A stretch of 39,752 bases of DNA from Hydrocarboniphaga sp. GTDB taxonomy: Bacteria; Pseudomonadota; Gammaproteobacteria; Nevskiales; Nevskiaceae. Below are positions 18,845 through 28,126 of this stretch, piece after piece (position 1 is the first letter of the stretch; each line of letters begins with the position of its first letter). The stretch is taken from the NCBI RefSeq assembly GCF_028291725.1, contig NZ_JAQGNT010000020.1, positions 1 through 39,752 of the forward strand, read 5' to 3'. Made by a program: the position numbers and the translations under genes. The notes below the pieces were generated by a model. It made no database searches. It was not told where the DNA came from and saw only the letters and a list, made by a program, of their open reading frames with translations.

Positions 18845-19756
18845 ATGCGTCTCGCGGTGCTAACGGATGCAAGCTGCGATTTGCCAGAGTCCTTTCTGCG
18901 TCATCACGGCGTTGAAATACTCCCCAGTACGATCCGTATTGAAAACCGTCTGGTACTCGATGAGCGTGATCCATACGTTAGCTTGCATCTCTATCGCGAA
19001 GGTTTGAAAACAATCGGCTCCGATATCGAAGTCCTGCAACCGACATTCGACCAAATTCGGAAACGCATCACCGATCGCCTGATTCCACGCTACGACTACC
19101 TGCTCTGTATCGCGCCCGACGCCACGCAGAGTCCGGTGCACCGAAACCTGACACGCGCCGCTTTCTCGGCGCTGAATGAAACCTCTGCTCTGATGCGCGA
19201 AGGCGGAACACGTGCGTCATTAGGTCTGCGCGTCATCGACGCCCGCGCAACTTCGGCGGCCTTGGGTTTGATCGTTGCAGAAGCTTGTCGCCTGATCGCG
19301 GAAGGCGTCCCGCTTTCCGATGTGGTGACGACGATCGAGGACTTGCGCGGCGAGGTCGCCAGTTTTCTGGTGCCCAGCGATACCGCGCGCATCGATGCAC
19401 CCCAACGATGGCGCGATCGCCTTGCGCATGCTCTGGGCCGCCGGCCGATCCTGCATCGCCAAGGCAGCCGCTACGCCGTCACCGGCCGCGCGCGCGGCAC
19501 CCACGGCGCGGTTGAACAATTGCTGTTACTGACCGCCGCGGAGATTCGCTGCGGCGTTTCGGTACCGCATGTCGTGATCAGCTACGGCGGCGATCCTGCG
19601 GATATCCTGTCCTTGCCGGGCTTTGAACAGTTGTCTTTGGCCGCCCAGGAGCACAAGGTCACACTGTTGCCGGCGATGATGAGCGTCAGTCGTGCGCTCG
19701 CCATCGGCAGTGGCTGCATGGAAGTCGCTTACGTACCCCGGTTGGTACGTCGATAA
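18845..19756 (+). CDS. DegV family protein
   Basis: A 303-residue protein similar to DegV, a two-domain fatty-acid-binding fold (FakB in Firmicutes presents fatty acids to the FakA kinase). Visible hallmarks are the N-terminal RLAVLTDASCDLPES, LQPTFDQIRKRI, VIDARATSAALGLIV and VPHVVISYGGDP. Odd: the family segment with the fatty-acid-contacting Ser (SGTY) is replaced by PDATQSPVHRN. The ATG at 18845 begins the family, after a GGGAGTGGG run. FakA is not seen here. Function in this organism is unknown. Confidence 0.8.
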   Translation: MRLAVLTDASCDLPESFLRHHGVEILPSTIRIENRLVLDERDPYVSLHLYREGLKTIGSDIEVLQPTFDQIRKRITDRLIPRYDYLLCIAPDATQSPVHRNLTRAAFSALNETSALMREGGTRASLGLRVIDARATSAALGLIVAEACRLIAEGVPLSDVVTTIEDLRGEVASFLVPSDTARIDAPQRWRDRLAHALGRRPILHRQGSRYAVTGRARGTHGAVEQLLLLTAAEIRCGVSVPHVVISYGGDPADILSLPGFEQLSLAAQEHKVTLLPAMMSVSRALAIGSGCMEVAYVPRLVRR

Positions 19757-19829
19757 GCAATGTTTAGTAGCTTGTTTAGTTAGCTTGTGTTTTGACTTTT
19801 TATTTAATTATTCTAAACAAAGGTCGGGC
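19757..19829 (+). promoter_or_regulatory. AT-rich control region of the ParA-like gene
   Basis: This 73-bp gap is much richer in A/T than its surroundings. TGTTTAG occurs twice directly (19761-19767, 19773-19779), each followed by TAGCT-like sequence, and once inverted (19813-19819). TTGACT at 19792-19797 could be a -35 box, but no good -10 stands at 16-18 bp. The repeats could be an operator or a parS-like site; this is inference. Confidence 0.4.
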
Positions 19830-20576
19830 ATGAAGACTCTGGCTCTGTACAACGTCAAAGGCGGCGTCGGCAAATCCGCGGCCGCGGTCAATCTGGCGTA
19901 TCTGGCGGCGGCCAGCGGCCTGCGCACCCTGGTCTGGGATCTGGATTCGCAGGCGGCGTCGAGCTGGTATCTGCATGCCAATGGCGAAGCGGCAAAGGCC
20001 AAGCAGGTGCTGGCCGGCGACACGCCCGTTAGTCGTCTGGTCAGGCCCACGCCTTACGAGGACCTTTCGGTGATACCGGCCGAGTTTTCCTATCGCTACT
20101 TCGACATCCTGTTGAAGAAGGTCGAGCCACCGCGCGAAGCGCTGAAGCGGCTCCTGAAACCCTTCGCTTCGCAATACGACCTGGCCGTGCTCGACTGCCC
20201 GCCGGCGCTATCGCATCTGGCCGACAACATCTTCCATGCCGCCGATCTGGTGATGGTGCCGGTGGTGCCGACCTGGCTGTCGCTGCGCGCGTTCGAACAG
20301 CTGCGCGAGTACTTCAACCAGGAGGGTTTCTCGCAGAAGAAACTGAAACCGTTCTATTCGATGGCCGATCGCCGCCGCTCGCTGCACCGCGAACTGCTGG
20401 AGCAGCCGCCGGAGGTCATGCGCGGCGCGGCCGAGGCGGTGATCCCGTATTCGTCGATGGTCGAGCGCATGGGCGAGCATCAGGCGCCGATCGCGGCCTA
20501 CGCGCCCAGCGACGATCCGGCGCTGACGGCCTACGCGGAGTTGTGGCTGGAGGCTTCGAAGACGCTGGGCCTGTAG
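19830..20576 (+). CDS. ParA/MinD-type ATPase (orphan)
   Basis: A 248-residue P-loop ATPase of the ParA group. The deviant Walker A motif is KGGVGKSAAAVNLAYLAA (signature Lys at residue 10), the Walker A' segment is VWDLDSQAASSW (the usual Pro in DxDPQ is Ser), and Walker B is LAVLDCPPAL. There is no N-terminal DNA-binding extension, so it is like small type Ib or cargo-positioning ParAs. No ParB gene or other partner adjoins it. An AAAGG Shine-Dalgarno sequence precedes the ATG at 19830. It could position a plasmid-like, chromosomal or protein cargo; the sequence does not tell which. Confidence 0.85.
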   Translation: MKTLALYNVKGGVGKSAAAVNLAYLAAASGLRTLVWDLDSQAASSWYLHANGEAAKAKQVLAGDTPVSRLVRPTPYEDLSVIPAEFSYRYFDILLKKVEPPREALKRLLKPFASQYDLAVLDCPPALSHLADNIFHAADLVMVPVVPTWLSLRAFEQLREYFNQEGFSQKKLKPFYSMADRRRSLHRELLEQPPEVMRGAAEAVIPYSSMVERMGEHQAPIAAYAPSDDPALTAYAELWLEASKTLGL

Positions 20577-20584
20577 GTCGGGCT

Positions 20585-20656
20585 GTTGGGGTTCGCTGCG
20601 CTCACCCCAACCTACGCAGCGATGGCAGGTTGGTGGTGAGCGCAGCGAACCCCAAC
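20585..20656. repeat. Paired REP elements between the parA-like gene and purK
   Basis: Arm 20585-20615 reads GTTGGGGTTCGCTGCG to CCTAC; arm 20626-20656 is its near inverse with two changes at the GTAG end (CAGGTTGGTGG). The family also occurs at 28515-28591. It fills the gap between two converging genes; the purK stop begins two bases later. Confidence 0.88.
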
Positions 20657-20657
20657 A

Positions 20658-21761
20658 TCACGCAACCGATTCGACCAGCGCGACCAGCTGCGCCAGGCGG
20701 CTCTTCAACTCGGCCTCGCCATCGGCGGTGATCGTCGCGTGTCCCACCTTGCGCTGCGGCTTCGGCGACTTGCCGTAGTGATGCACGTGCACGCCGGGAA
20801 TCGCGCATAAAGCGGCCGTTTCCGGTGCGCGGCCGATGAAGTTGACCATCGCCGAATAGCCGCGCGCGGCCGTCGAACCCAGCGGCAGGCCCGCCACCGC
20901 GCGCAAATGATTTTCGAACTGCGAGCAGACCGCACCTTCGATGCTCCAGTGCCCGGAGTTGTGCACGCGCGGCGCGATCTCGTTGGCGTAGAGCTGGCCG
21001 CCCGCGACAAAGAACTCGAAGGCCATCACGCCGACGTAGTCGAGTTTCTCGGCGACGCGGCGCGCGTAGTCTTCGGCCTGTGATTGCAGCGGATCGTGGT
21101 CCTGCGGGATCGACACCCGCAGGATGCCGTCGCGATGCACGTTGGCGACCACCGGATAAAACCGCATCTCACCGTCACGTCCGCGCACCGCCAGGCACGA
21201 CAGCTCGCGCTCGAACGGCACGAAAGCCTCGACCAGACACGGCGTATGCGGTGGCTGCGCGCCGCCGAGACGCTGCCAGGCGCTGTCCAGATCCTCAGGC
21301 TTGCGCAGCACCGCCTGGCCCTTGCCGTCGTAGCCCAGGCTGCGCGTCTTCATCACCGCCGGCAGGCCGACATTGCGGATCGCCAGATCGAGCGCGCCGC
21401 GTGCGGCGACCGGCATGTAACGCGGCACCGGAATGCCGAGCGAGTCGAACAGCTTCTTCTCGTTGAGCCGGTCCTGGCCGACCGTCAGCGCCATCGCCGG
21501 TGGATACAGCGGGACGCTCGCCCCGACCACTTCGGCAGTATGCGCCGGCACGTTCTCGAACTCGTAGGTGGCGACGTCGCAGCTTGCACAGAAGCGCGCG
21601 AGCGCGGCCTCGCTCAGATACGGCTCGCGGATATGCGTGCCTAGCGATGCCGAGCAGGCGTCTGCGGCCGGGTCCAGGAACACGAATTCCAGATCGAGCG
21701 GATAGCCCGCCAATGCGAGCATCCGGCCCAGTTGGCCGGCACCGAGGACGCCGATCTTCAT
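20658..21761 (-). CDS. purK: N5-carboxyaminoimidazole ribonucleotide synthase
   Basis: ATP-grasp enzyme that makes N5-CAIR from AIR, bicarbonate and ATP in purine synthesis. It is 367 residues (E. coli 355). It begins [21 protein letters not shown]; the ATP-grasp part has [27 protein letters not shown] and [14 protein letters not shown]. The ATG at 21761 overlaps the purE stop as ATGA, which implies translational coupling. The frame runs on upstream inside purE without meaning. Confidence 0.97.
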   Translation of the reverse strand: MKIGVLGAGQLGRMLALAGYPLDLEFVFLDPAADACSASLGTHIREPYLSEAALARFCASCDVATYEFENVPAHTAEVVGASVPLYPPAMALTVGQDRLNEKKLFDSLGIPVPRYMPVAARGALDLAIRNVGLPAVMKTRSLGYDGKGQAVLRKPEDLDSAWQRLGGAQPPHTPCLVEAFVPFERELSCLAVRGRDGEMRFYPVVANVHRDGILRVSIPQDHDPLQSQAEDYARRVAEKLDYVGVMAFEFFVAGGQLYANEIAPRVHNSGHWSIEGAVCSQFENHLRAVAGLPLGSTAARGYSAMVNFIGRAPETAALCAIPGVHVHHYGKSPKPQRKVGHATITADGEAELKSRLAQLVALVESVA

Positions 21762-22279
21762 GGCAGCGGCGGTAGGCTCAGCGGCGCGTCGTCCAGCACC
21801 TTGTCGGTCTGTTTTGCACGGAACTCGTCGAGGCGTTGTGCAAGCGCCGGGTCGCGCGTCGCCAGCATGCTCGCGGCCAGCAGCGCGGCATTGGTCGCGC
21901 CGGCGACGCCGACGGCCAGTGTGCCGACCGGAATGCCGGCCGGCATCTGCACGATAGCCAGCAGCGAATCCAGCCCGTTGAACGCCTTGGATTGCACCGG
22001 CACACCGAGCACCGGCAGCCGGGTTTTGGCCGCGCACATACCCGGCAGATGAGCGGCGCCGCCGGCACCGGCGATGATGATCTGCAGGCCGCGGGCGACG
22101 GCGGTTTCCGCGTATTGGAACAGCAGGTCGGGCGTGCGATGCGCTGATACCACGCGCGCCTCGTAGGGCACGCCCAGGGCCTCTAACGTGCGCGCCGCGT
22201 GCGCCATCGTCTCCCAATCGGAGCGGGACCCCATGATCACGCCCACCAGCGGCGCGTCGGTTTTCGAGTCTGCGGTCAT
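21758..22279 (-). CDS. purE: N5-carboxyaminoimidazole ribonucleotide mutase
   Basis: Converts N5-CAIR to CAIR, the step after PurK. It is 173 residues (E. coli 169), class I. The active-site motifs are GSRSDWETM (17-25), SAHRTPD with the catalytic His47, [12 protein letters not shown] and [16 protein letters not shown]. The ATG at 22279 begins the family region. First gene of purE-purK; the 181 bp upstream hold a REP pair but no promoter I can support. Confidence 0.97.
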   Translation of the reverse strand: MTADSKTDAPLVGVIMGSRSDWETMAHAARTLEALGVPYEARVVSAHRTPDLLFQYAETAVARGLQIIIAGAGGAAHLPGMCAAKTRLPVLGVPVQSKAFNGLDSLLAIVQMPAGIPVGTLAVGVAGATNAALLAASMLATRDPALAQRLDEFRAKQTDKVLDDAPLSLPPLP

Positions 22280-22370
22280 GTCCAGCCTGCGTCCCCGGAT
22301 CGGGGAAAAGAGGCGGATTATGGCATCCGCCTGCGGATCGACCAACTGCGCCCGTATCCCGGACCTAATC

Positions 22371-22450
22371 GTAGGTCGGCAATCCTTTGCCGACGTGAGG
22401 CCTCGGCTGCGCAATCGACGTCACACGTCGGCAAAGGATTGCCGACCTAC
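22371..22450. repeat. Paired GTAG-headed REP elements upstream of purE
   Basis: Arms 22371-22397 and 22424-22450 are a perfect 27-bp inverted repeat headed GTAGGTCGGCAATCC. Each arm also has its own 8-bp hairpin (GTCGGCAA with TTGCCGAC). It lies between the end of the RND/SIMPL operon's upstream side and purE, outside any gene. Confidence 0.92.
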
Positions 22451-22460
22451 AATAACCGCG

Positions 22461-23237
22461 CTAGGGCGCCACCTCGAACTGCGCGCTGACCGAGGCGTGA
22501 TAGCGGATTTCGCCGGTCTGCAGGCCCATGTCGGCATTGCCGGAATCGCTGGCCTCAGTGCGCACCGCCATCGTCTTCATCATCGGCTGCGGCGCCGAGA
22601 CATCGCCGTCTTCGCTGATGCCGTGCACGACACCGAGCTTCACACCCAGCGTGTCGGCCAGCAGCCTGGCCTTGGCCTGCGCGTTCTTGGCGGCCAGCGC
22701 CAGCGCCTGATTCTGCAAGTCCTCGGCCTTGGAAGATTCCAGTACCGGCGGCTGCACCTGGTTGACGCCGGCGCGCGTCGCGGCGAGCAGGTAGTCGCCG
22801 AGCTTGTCGAGATTGGTCACCCGCACTTCGATGTCACGGCTGACGCGGTAACCGGTCAGCCTGTTGTTGCGCAGCTTTTCGTCCCATACGTACTCGGGCT
22901 GGATGCTGACGCCGGCGGTGCCCACGTCATCGTCGCGCGATCCGAGTTTTTTCGCCTCGGCAACGTAGGCCCTCACGACTTTGTTGACCGCCGCTTCAGC
23001 GGTCGCGACTTCCAGGTTCACCTGCGTGACCCCGACCTGGATGCGCGCACGATCCGGCACCGCGCTGACATCCGCATCACCGCTGACGCTGATCAGCCGC
23101 GGCGGCTGCAGCTGCGCGGACATCATCTCCGGCGCGGCAACGGCGCTGTGCGCAACAGCGGCCAAAGCACCGACAATCAGCGTGCGCTGGATCAGGGTTG
23201 GGACAGTCCGCTGTTGAGTCCGCTGCCGGTGTTCCAT
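22461..23237 (-). CDS. SIMPL domain-containing periplasmic protein
   Basis: A 258-residue protein with a signal peptide (hydrophobic core about residues 19-30, cut near AVAA) and a SIMPL (DUF541) domain: LISVSGDADVSAVPDRARI, Q...N..V, LTGYRVSRDIEVRV, LDKLGDYLLAATRAGVNQV and the C-terminal ARYSVSAQFEV-like strand. Members are periplasmic or outer-membrane-associated with poorly known roles, some in stress tolerance. The ATG at 23237 overlaps the adaptor gene by 46 nt; no better start with a signal peptide is seen. It is the third gene of the RND operon. Confidence 0.88.
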   Translation of the reverse strand: MEHRQRTQQRTVPTLIQRTLIVGALAAVAHSAVAAPEMMSAQLQPPRLISVSGDADVSAVPDRARIQVGVTQVNLEVATAEAAVNKVVRAYVAEAKKLGSRDDDVGTAGVSIQPEYVWDEKLRNNRLTGYRVSRDIEVRVTNLDKLGDYLLAATRAGVNQVQPPVLESSKAEDLQNQALALAAKNAQAKARLLADTLGVKLGVVHGISEDGDVSAPQPMMKTMAVRTEASDSGNADMGLQTGEIRYHASVSAQFEVAP

Positions 23238-24307
23238 GTTTTGTGTTCTCCAATGATTTTGACCGGGTCGCCATCATGCAAGGTCTCGGCGCCCCGCACC
23301 ACCACCGCGTCCTGCGCGGCGAGCGCGCCTTGCACGGCCACCCAGTCGCCATCGGCGGAGCCGGTTTTCACCGCCACACGCTCGGCCTTGTCGTTGCGCA
23401 CGACGTATACCGACAGACCGTCGGAGCGAATCACCACGGCATCGCGTGGCACGGCCAGCGTTTTCTGTACTGCGGCCAAGGGCAGCACCACTTGCAGCGT
23501 GCGGCCCACCGCGAGTTCGGCCTCCTCCGCCGGCAGATCGATCAGCGTCTCGAAACTCTGCGAGCGTGCATCACCGACCGGCACGATCGCGCGCACCTTG
23601 CCGGCGACTACGCGGTTGTCGTCGAGTCGCACCTGCACGGTCGAGCCCGGTGCGATCGCCCGCACGTGACGCAGCGGCAGGAACAGCCGCAGCTCCAGAT
23701 GCTCGGTGTCCTGCAGCCGCGCCACTGCATCGCCGCGCGCGACTTCTTCGCCTTCGCGGCGAACGCGCTCCGCGATCACGCCGGCGAACGGCGCGCGAAC
23801 CTCGGCGCGAGCCAGCCTGTCGTCGGTCTGGCGCAGCGTCGCGCGGGCAATCTCCAGGTCGCTGACTGCGAGGTCGCGCGTGTTTTCGGACTGGTCGAGC
23901 TGAAAGCGGCTGACCGCGTTGCCCGAGGCCTTGAGACGCTCGAGTTCGCGATCGGACTGCTTCAGCGCCAGTTCGCTGCGCGTGACACGCGCGGCCTGTT
24001 CGGCGCGCTGCAGCCGGATTTCGCCAGTGTCGATGCGCGCGATCACTTGGTTCTTGAGCACCCGCGTCCCGGGCTCGGCAACGAAGTCGATCGGGCCGGC
24101 GATGCCGGCGGCCATGTCGGCGCCGGAGCGCGACTGCACCTGGCCGGTCGCGGTAATCGCCGGCGCGAGGTCGCGCAGCGCCGCGCGCGAGGTTTCGACC
24201 GCGGCCGCTGGCCGATCGCCCTGCGCGTTGGCGGTGACGCTAGTCATCATGAATAGCGCGGCGATGGCGCCACTGAATACCGCTTTTCCAAAGAAAGACA
24301 TGTTCAT
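23192..24307 (-). CDS. RND efflux periplasmic adaptor subunit
   Basis: A 371-residue membrane fusion protein linking an inner-membrane RND pump to an outer-membrane channel. It has a signal peptide (FSGAIAALFMMTSVTANAQ), a lipoyl/barrel-sandwich half GPIDFVAEPGTRVLKNQVIARID, a coiled-coil hairpin (about residues 100-165) with repeated Arg/Leu/Glu heptads, then RAPFAGVIAERVRREGEEV and beta-barrel and membrane-proximal domains. The start codon overlaps the permease stop as ATGA. No TolC-type channel gene is in the operon. Confidence 0.94.
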   Translation of the reverse strand: MNMSFFGKAVFSGAIAALFMMTSVTANAQGDRPAAAVETSRAALRDLAPAITATGQVQSRSGADMAAGIAGPIDFVAEPGTRVLKNQVIARIDTGEIRLQRAEQAARVTRSELALKQSDRELERLKASGNAVSRFQLDQSENTRDLAVSDLEIARATLRQTDDRLARAEVRAPFAGVIAERVRREGEEVARGDAVARLQDTEHLELRLFLPLRHVRAIAPGSTVQVRLDDNRVVAGKVRAIVPVGDARSQSFETLIDLPAEEAELAVGRTLQVVLPLAAVQKTLAVPRDAVVIRSDGLSVYVVRNDKAERVAVKTGSADGDWVAVQGALAAQDAVVVRGAETLHDGDPVKIIGEHKTWNTGSGLNSGLSQP

Positions 24308-27300
24308 TTACCGAAAACCTCCTGCGTCGCCGGCGGTGCGGCGGCGACGCGTACGCGAGACTCGCCCAGGCGCAGCAGCGCGGGCATCAGGAACCAGGTG
24401 AACAGCGTGCCGACGATCATGCCGCCCGAAACCACCGCGGCGAGCCCGCGATAGATCTTGGCGCCGAGGCCGGGCATCAGGATCAGCGGCAGCATGCCGA
24501 GCACCGCGGTCAGCGTGGACAGCACGATCGGCCGCGCGCGCGTCTCCAGCGCCTCAAACACGGCCTCGGCGCGCGCCATGCCGGCATGCTCGCGGGCGCG
24601 GGTCTGGTCGACCAGCAGGATCGCGGCGTTGACGACCAGGCCGAGCAGAATGATGAAGCCGATCATCGTCAGCAGATCCAGCGCCTGAAAATCGAACCAG
24701 CCAATTGCGCGCAGCGCGGCGATGCCACCGGCGACCGATACCGGAATCACCAGCATCACCAGCAGCGCATCCCAGACGCTTTTGAACAGCGCCGACATCA
24801 GCATCATCAGCATGACCAGCGCCAGTGCGAAGTTCGATGCCATCGCCTTCAGTGCCTCGGTCAGCTCGTTGGCACTGCCGCCGTAGCTGAGCTGCATGGT
24901 GTCGCGCATCGCCGCGCGCAGCTTGGGCTCGACCTTGGCCTGCAACAGCGAGATCGCCTCGTCGAGGCTCATCGTGTCAGGCGGCTCGAAGTTCACCGAC
25001 ACGGTGCGCCGGCCGTTCACCCGCGCAAGCTGCGAAGGCCCGACGGTCTGGCTGATTTTCGCCAGCTCGCCCACGGTCTGGATGCCGGCGCCCGGTGTCG
25101 AGATCGGCAGCTCGGCGAGCTCTTCGGGCGAGTGCCATTGCTGGCTTTTAATGATGATGTCGAGGCGCTTGTTGCCGTCGAAGTAGTAACCGGCCCAGAG
25201 CCCGCCGGTGTAGGCGCGCAGCGCGTCGGCGACGTCAGTGCGCGTGGCGCCCGAGCGCGAAATGCGCCACTCGTCCGGTTGCAGCTGGATCTCCGGCTGG
25301 TTCAGTTCCAGCGCCGGCTGGCTGCGCGGAAACGTGCCGGGGATCGCGATCGGGATTTCGGTTTCGGCGATCCGCGCGACGCTCATCAGCGCCTCCAGGT
25401 CCGGGCCCTGCAGATACATCTCGATATTGCGCGAAGTGCCGCCGTCGAGATTGAACAGCGAGCCTTGGCTGGCGTACACGCGCACGTCGGGCAGATCCGC
25501 GAGGATCTTGGTGCGCAGCAGCTCGACCACGTCCTTGCTCTTTCTCGGGTCGGCCGCGTACGCGACGACCAGGCCGCCGCCACCGCTGCCCCAGGCCGAG
25601 AAGTTGTAGTACTTGATCTTCGGCTCGGCGCGGCCTTCCAGATACGGCTTCAATCGCTCGACGACGATCGGGCCGACCTCGGCGCGCAGGGTCTCGATGT
25701 TGCCGCCCGGCGGCGTGCTGAAATTGCCCCAGACGTTGTCGGTCTGCGCCACCGGCAGATAATCGGGCTTGGGCGCGGCCATCCAGCAGAACAGCAGCGA
25801 GCCCGGCACCAGGATGCCGATCAGCAGCGCACGCAAGCCCGGCGTCGCGGTAGCGCGCATCGCGCCGCGCGCCATCGTCTTCCACCAATGATCGTGCTGG
25901 TCGTCTGGAACTTTCCTGGCCAGCGCCCAGCGATTCGCAGCCGGGATCACCGTCATCGCGACCAGCAGCGAGGCCGCGTGGCTGACGCTCATCGTGATCG
26001 CCAGATCCTTGAACAGCTGGCCCTCCAGGCCCTCCATGAACAACACCGGCAGAAAGATCGCGACGCTGGTCAGCATCGACGCGAACAGCGCCGGGATCAC
26101 TTCCTGCGCGCCCTCGATGGTCGCCTGCAGGGCGCTGCGGCCCTGCTGCATGAAGCGGATGATGTTGCCCTGCACGATCAGCGCGGCGTCGGTGACGATG
26201 CCGGTGGAGAACGCCAGGCCCGCCAGCGAGATCGTATTGAGGCTGCGGCCGAGCAGATGCAGCGTGATGATTGCGAATGCCAGCGACAGCGGAATCGTCG
26301 CCGCGATCACCAGCAAGGCGCGCGGTCCGCGCAGAAAGTACCAGAGCCCGCCGACCGCCAGCAGGATGCCGATCACCAGCGACTCCTGCACGAAACCGAT
26401 CGCGCGGCGCACGTAGACGCTGGCGTCCCAGCTCAGATCCGCGGTCAGCTTTTCTTTGGCGAGCGGGCCGCTGTTGAGTTCGGCCAGTGCGGTCTTTACG
26501 CCATCCAAAACCTGCACGATGTTGGCGGTGCTGGTGCGGCGGATCGCGATGAAATAACCGGGCACGCCGTTGCGGAACGAGAACTGCTGCTGGTCCTGCA
26601 GGCCGACGCCGATTTCGGTGACGTCGCGCAGGTACAGCGGCCGGTCGTTGCTCCAGCCGACGATCAGATTGCCCAGCTCGGCGACCGGTTCGCGCCCGGT
26701 GAAGCGCACCGTGAACTGGCGGCGGCCGACATTGACGAAGCCGGCGGAGGAGTCGTGCGCAGCGATCACCGCCTGCGCGATCTGCCGCGGCGTGATGCCC
26801 AGCGAGGCCAGCCGGTGCGTGTCGAAGCGGATCTGCACCTCAGAGGGCCGGCCGCCGTCCAGCTCCACCTGGCTGACACCCTCGACCCGCGACAGCCGCG
26901 GCTGCACCACTTCCTCGATCAGCTTCTGGTAGCTCGCCGCCATGTCCTGCACGTTGTTGCCCGGCAGCGGCCGCACCAGCACCGAGGCGGCGTTTTCGCG
27001 CGTCCACGGCGCGCCGTCGAAGACCTGCGGCTCCTCGGCGTCCGGCGGCAGCGGCGGCAGCGTGTTGATGCGCGACACCACGTCGAGCATCACCCGGGTC
27101 ATGTCGGTGCCGATCTCGAAGCTCAGCGACACGCCGCCGCCGCCGCGATTGATCTGCGAGCGCATCTCCTTCATGCCGGAGAGGCCGCGCATCGCCTCCT
27201 CGATCGGCTCGATCAGCGCTTCCTCGACCTCGCTGGGCGCGGCTTCGCGCCATTGCACGTTGATCCAGATCTGCGGGTTCTTGGTGTCCGGCAGCAGCTG

Positions 27301-27402
27301 GATCGGCAGGCGCAGCAGCGCCAGTCCGCCGAACAGCAGCACGATCAGCGCAGCCGCGGCGATCGCCGCGGGGTTGGACGCGGAATATTGAGTGAAGCGC
27401 AT
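24304..27402 (-). CDS. RND efflux transporter permease subunit
   Basis: A 1032-residue proton-driven inner-membrane pump of the AcrB type. Twelve membrane helices are expected; visible ones include AAAALIVLLFGGLALL at the N-terminus, the TM4 segment GLAFSTGIVTDAALIVQGN and the TM10 segment GLVVNAAILLVDQTR. Of the AcrB relay residues, one TM4 Asp is kept while the second is Ala, and the TM10 Lys is Asn, as in several AcrB relatives. The substrate is unknown. I chose the ATG at 27402 because GGGGG stands just upstream; a GTG eight codons earlier is less likely. First gene of the permease-adaptor-SIMPL operon. Confidence 0.95.
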   Translation of the reverse strand: MRFTQYSASNPAAIAAAALIVLLFGGLALLRLPIQLLPDTKNPQIWINVQWREAAPSEVEEALIEPIEEAMRGLSGMKEMRSQINRGGGGVSLSFEIGTDMTRVMLDVVSRINTLPPLPPDAEEPQVFDGAPWTRENAASVLVRPLPGNNVQDMAASYQKLIEEVVQPRLSRVEGVSQVELDGGRPSEVQIRFDTHRLASLGITPRQIAQAVIAAHDSSAGFVNVGRRQFTVRFTGREPVAELGNLIVGWSNDRPLYLRDVTEIGVGLQDQQQFSFRNGVPGYFIAIRRTSTANIVQVLDGVKTALAELNSGPLAKEKLTADLSWDASVYVRRAIGFVQESLVIGILLAVGGLWYFLRGPRALLVIAATIPLSLAFAIITLHLLGRSLNTISLAGLAFSTGIVTDAALIVQGNIIRFMQQGRSALQATIEGAQEVIPALFASMLTSVAIFLPVLFMEGLEGQLFKDLAITMSVSHAASLLVAMTVIPAANRWALARKVPDDQHDHWWKTMARGAMRATATPGLRALLIGILVPGSLLFCWMAAPKPDYLPVAQTDNVWGNFSTPPGGNIETLRAEVGPIVVERLKPYLEGRAEPKIKYYNFSAWGSGGGGLVVAYAADPRKSKDVVELLRTKILADLPDVRVYASQGSLFNLDGGTSRNIEMYLQGPDLEALMSVARIAETEIPIAIPGTFPRSQPALELNQPEIQLQPDEWRISRSGATRTDVADALRAYTGGLWAGYYFDGNKRLDIIIKSQQWHSPEELAELPISTPGAGIQTVGELAKISQTVGPSQLARVNGRRTVSVNFEPPDTMSLDEAISLLQAKVEPKLRAAMRDTMQLSYGGSANELTEALKAMASNFALALVMLMMLMSALFKSVWDALLVMLVIPVSVAGGIAALRAIGWFDFQALDLLTMIGFIILLGLVVNAAILLVDQTRAREHAGMARAEAVFEALETRARPIVLSTLTAVLGMLPLILMPGLGAKIYRGLAAVVSGGMIVGTLFTWFLMPALLRLGESRVRVAAAPPATQEVFGK

Positions 27403-27552
27403 GATGGACCCCCAAGGTCGGTGCACAGCATTCGGGCCCCACCCTGCACCCGTCTTCTGATGCGTCAGAGACAGCGGGGGTTTAAACTGAGTTCCGAAGC
27501 GCCATCTTTATGGTTTACCCCAGGTCACACTAGGTTTCTGCGCTGCAATCCC

Positions 27553-28113
27553 ATGCTAGATGATCCCGAAACCGTCACGCTGACGCGCGATGTGGTTGCC
27601 ATTCTCATCCCTGCCGGCACCAAGGTCGAGCTGCCGGAAGGGGCCAGTGCGCTCATTACCCAGGCCCTGGGCGGCAGCTTCACGATCCAGGTCCAGGGGC
27701 ATCTGTTCCGGATCGGCGGCAGCGACGCCGATGCGCTGGGCAAGCAGGTCGTGCGCGGCCCGGACGTCAACGAAAACGCCTCCGACGAGGAGTTGGAGAA
27801 GGCGGTGTGGGCGCAGTTGCGCACCTGCTACGACCCGGAGATCCCGATCGACATCGTCGAACTCGGCCTGGTCTACGAGAGCCGGCTGGAGCCGGTGGAC
27901 CCGGACAATGCCGGCGGACCACGCAAGGCGGTGATCCGGATGACGCTGACCGCGCCCGGCTGCGGCATGGGCGACGTGCTGGTCAACGACGTCAAGACCA
28001 AGGTGCTGCAGGTACCGATGGTCACCGAAGCCGATGTCGAGCTGACCTTCGATCCGCCCTGGAGCCGCGACATGATGTCCGAGGCCGCGCAGCTGCAGGT
28101 CGGGATGTACTGA
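27553..28113 (+). CDS. sufT: Putative Fe-S cluster assembly protein SufT
   Basis: A 186-residue protein with an N-terminal segment typical of SufT (VTLTRDVVAILIPAGTKVEL) and a MIP18/DUF59 domain: LRTCYDPEIPIDIVELGLVY, then TAPGCGMG and VELTFDPPWSRDMMSE. SufT helps mature Fe-S proteins, chiefly under high demand. The ATG at 27553 begins the family. The other suf genes are not here. The very long open frame before it is antisense to the RND permease gene and is not coding. apaG follows 13 bp later. Confidence 0.93.
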   Translation: MLDDPETVTLTRDVVAILIPAGTKVELPEGASALITQALGGSFTIQVQGHLFRIGGSDADALGKQVVRGPDVNENASDEELEKAVWAQLRTCYDPEIPIDIVELGLVYESRLEPVDPDNAGGPRKAVIRMTLTAPGCGMGDVLVNDVKTKVLQVPMVTEADVELTFDPPWSRDMMSEAAQLQVGMY

Positions 28114-28126
28114 TGAGCGGATCGAT

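Noticed and set aside
24304-27402. RND pump thought inactive from altered relay residues
   Set aside because: A single TM4 Asp and Asn in TM10 are found in many functional RND subfamilies, so this is not evidence of decay.
24586-27552. Very long open frame on the plus strand opposite the RND permease gene, joined in frame to sufT
   Set aside because: It is antisense to a clear RND transporter gene, has a His/Arg/Asp/Gln-rich composition typical of shadow frames in GC-rich DNA, and sufT similarity begins only at 27553.
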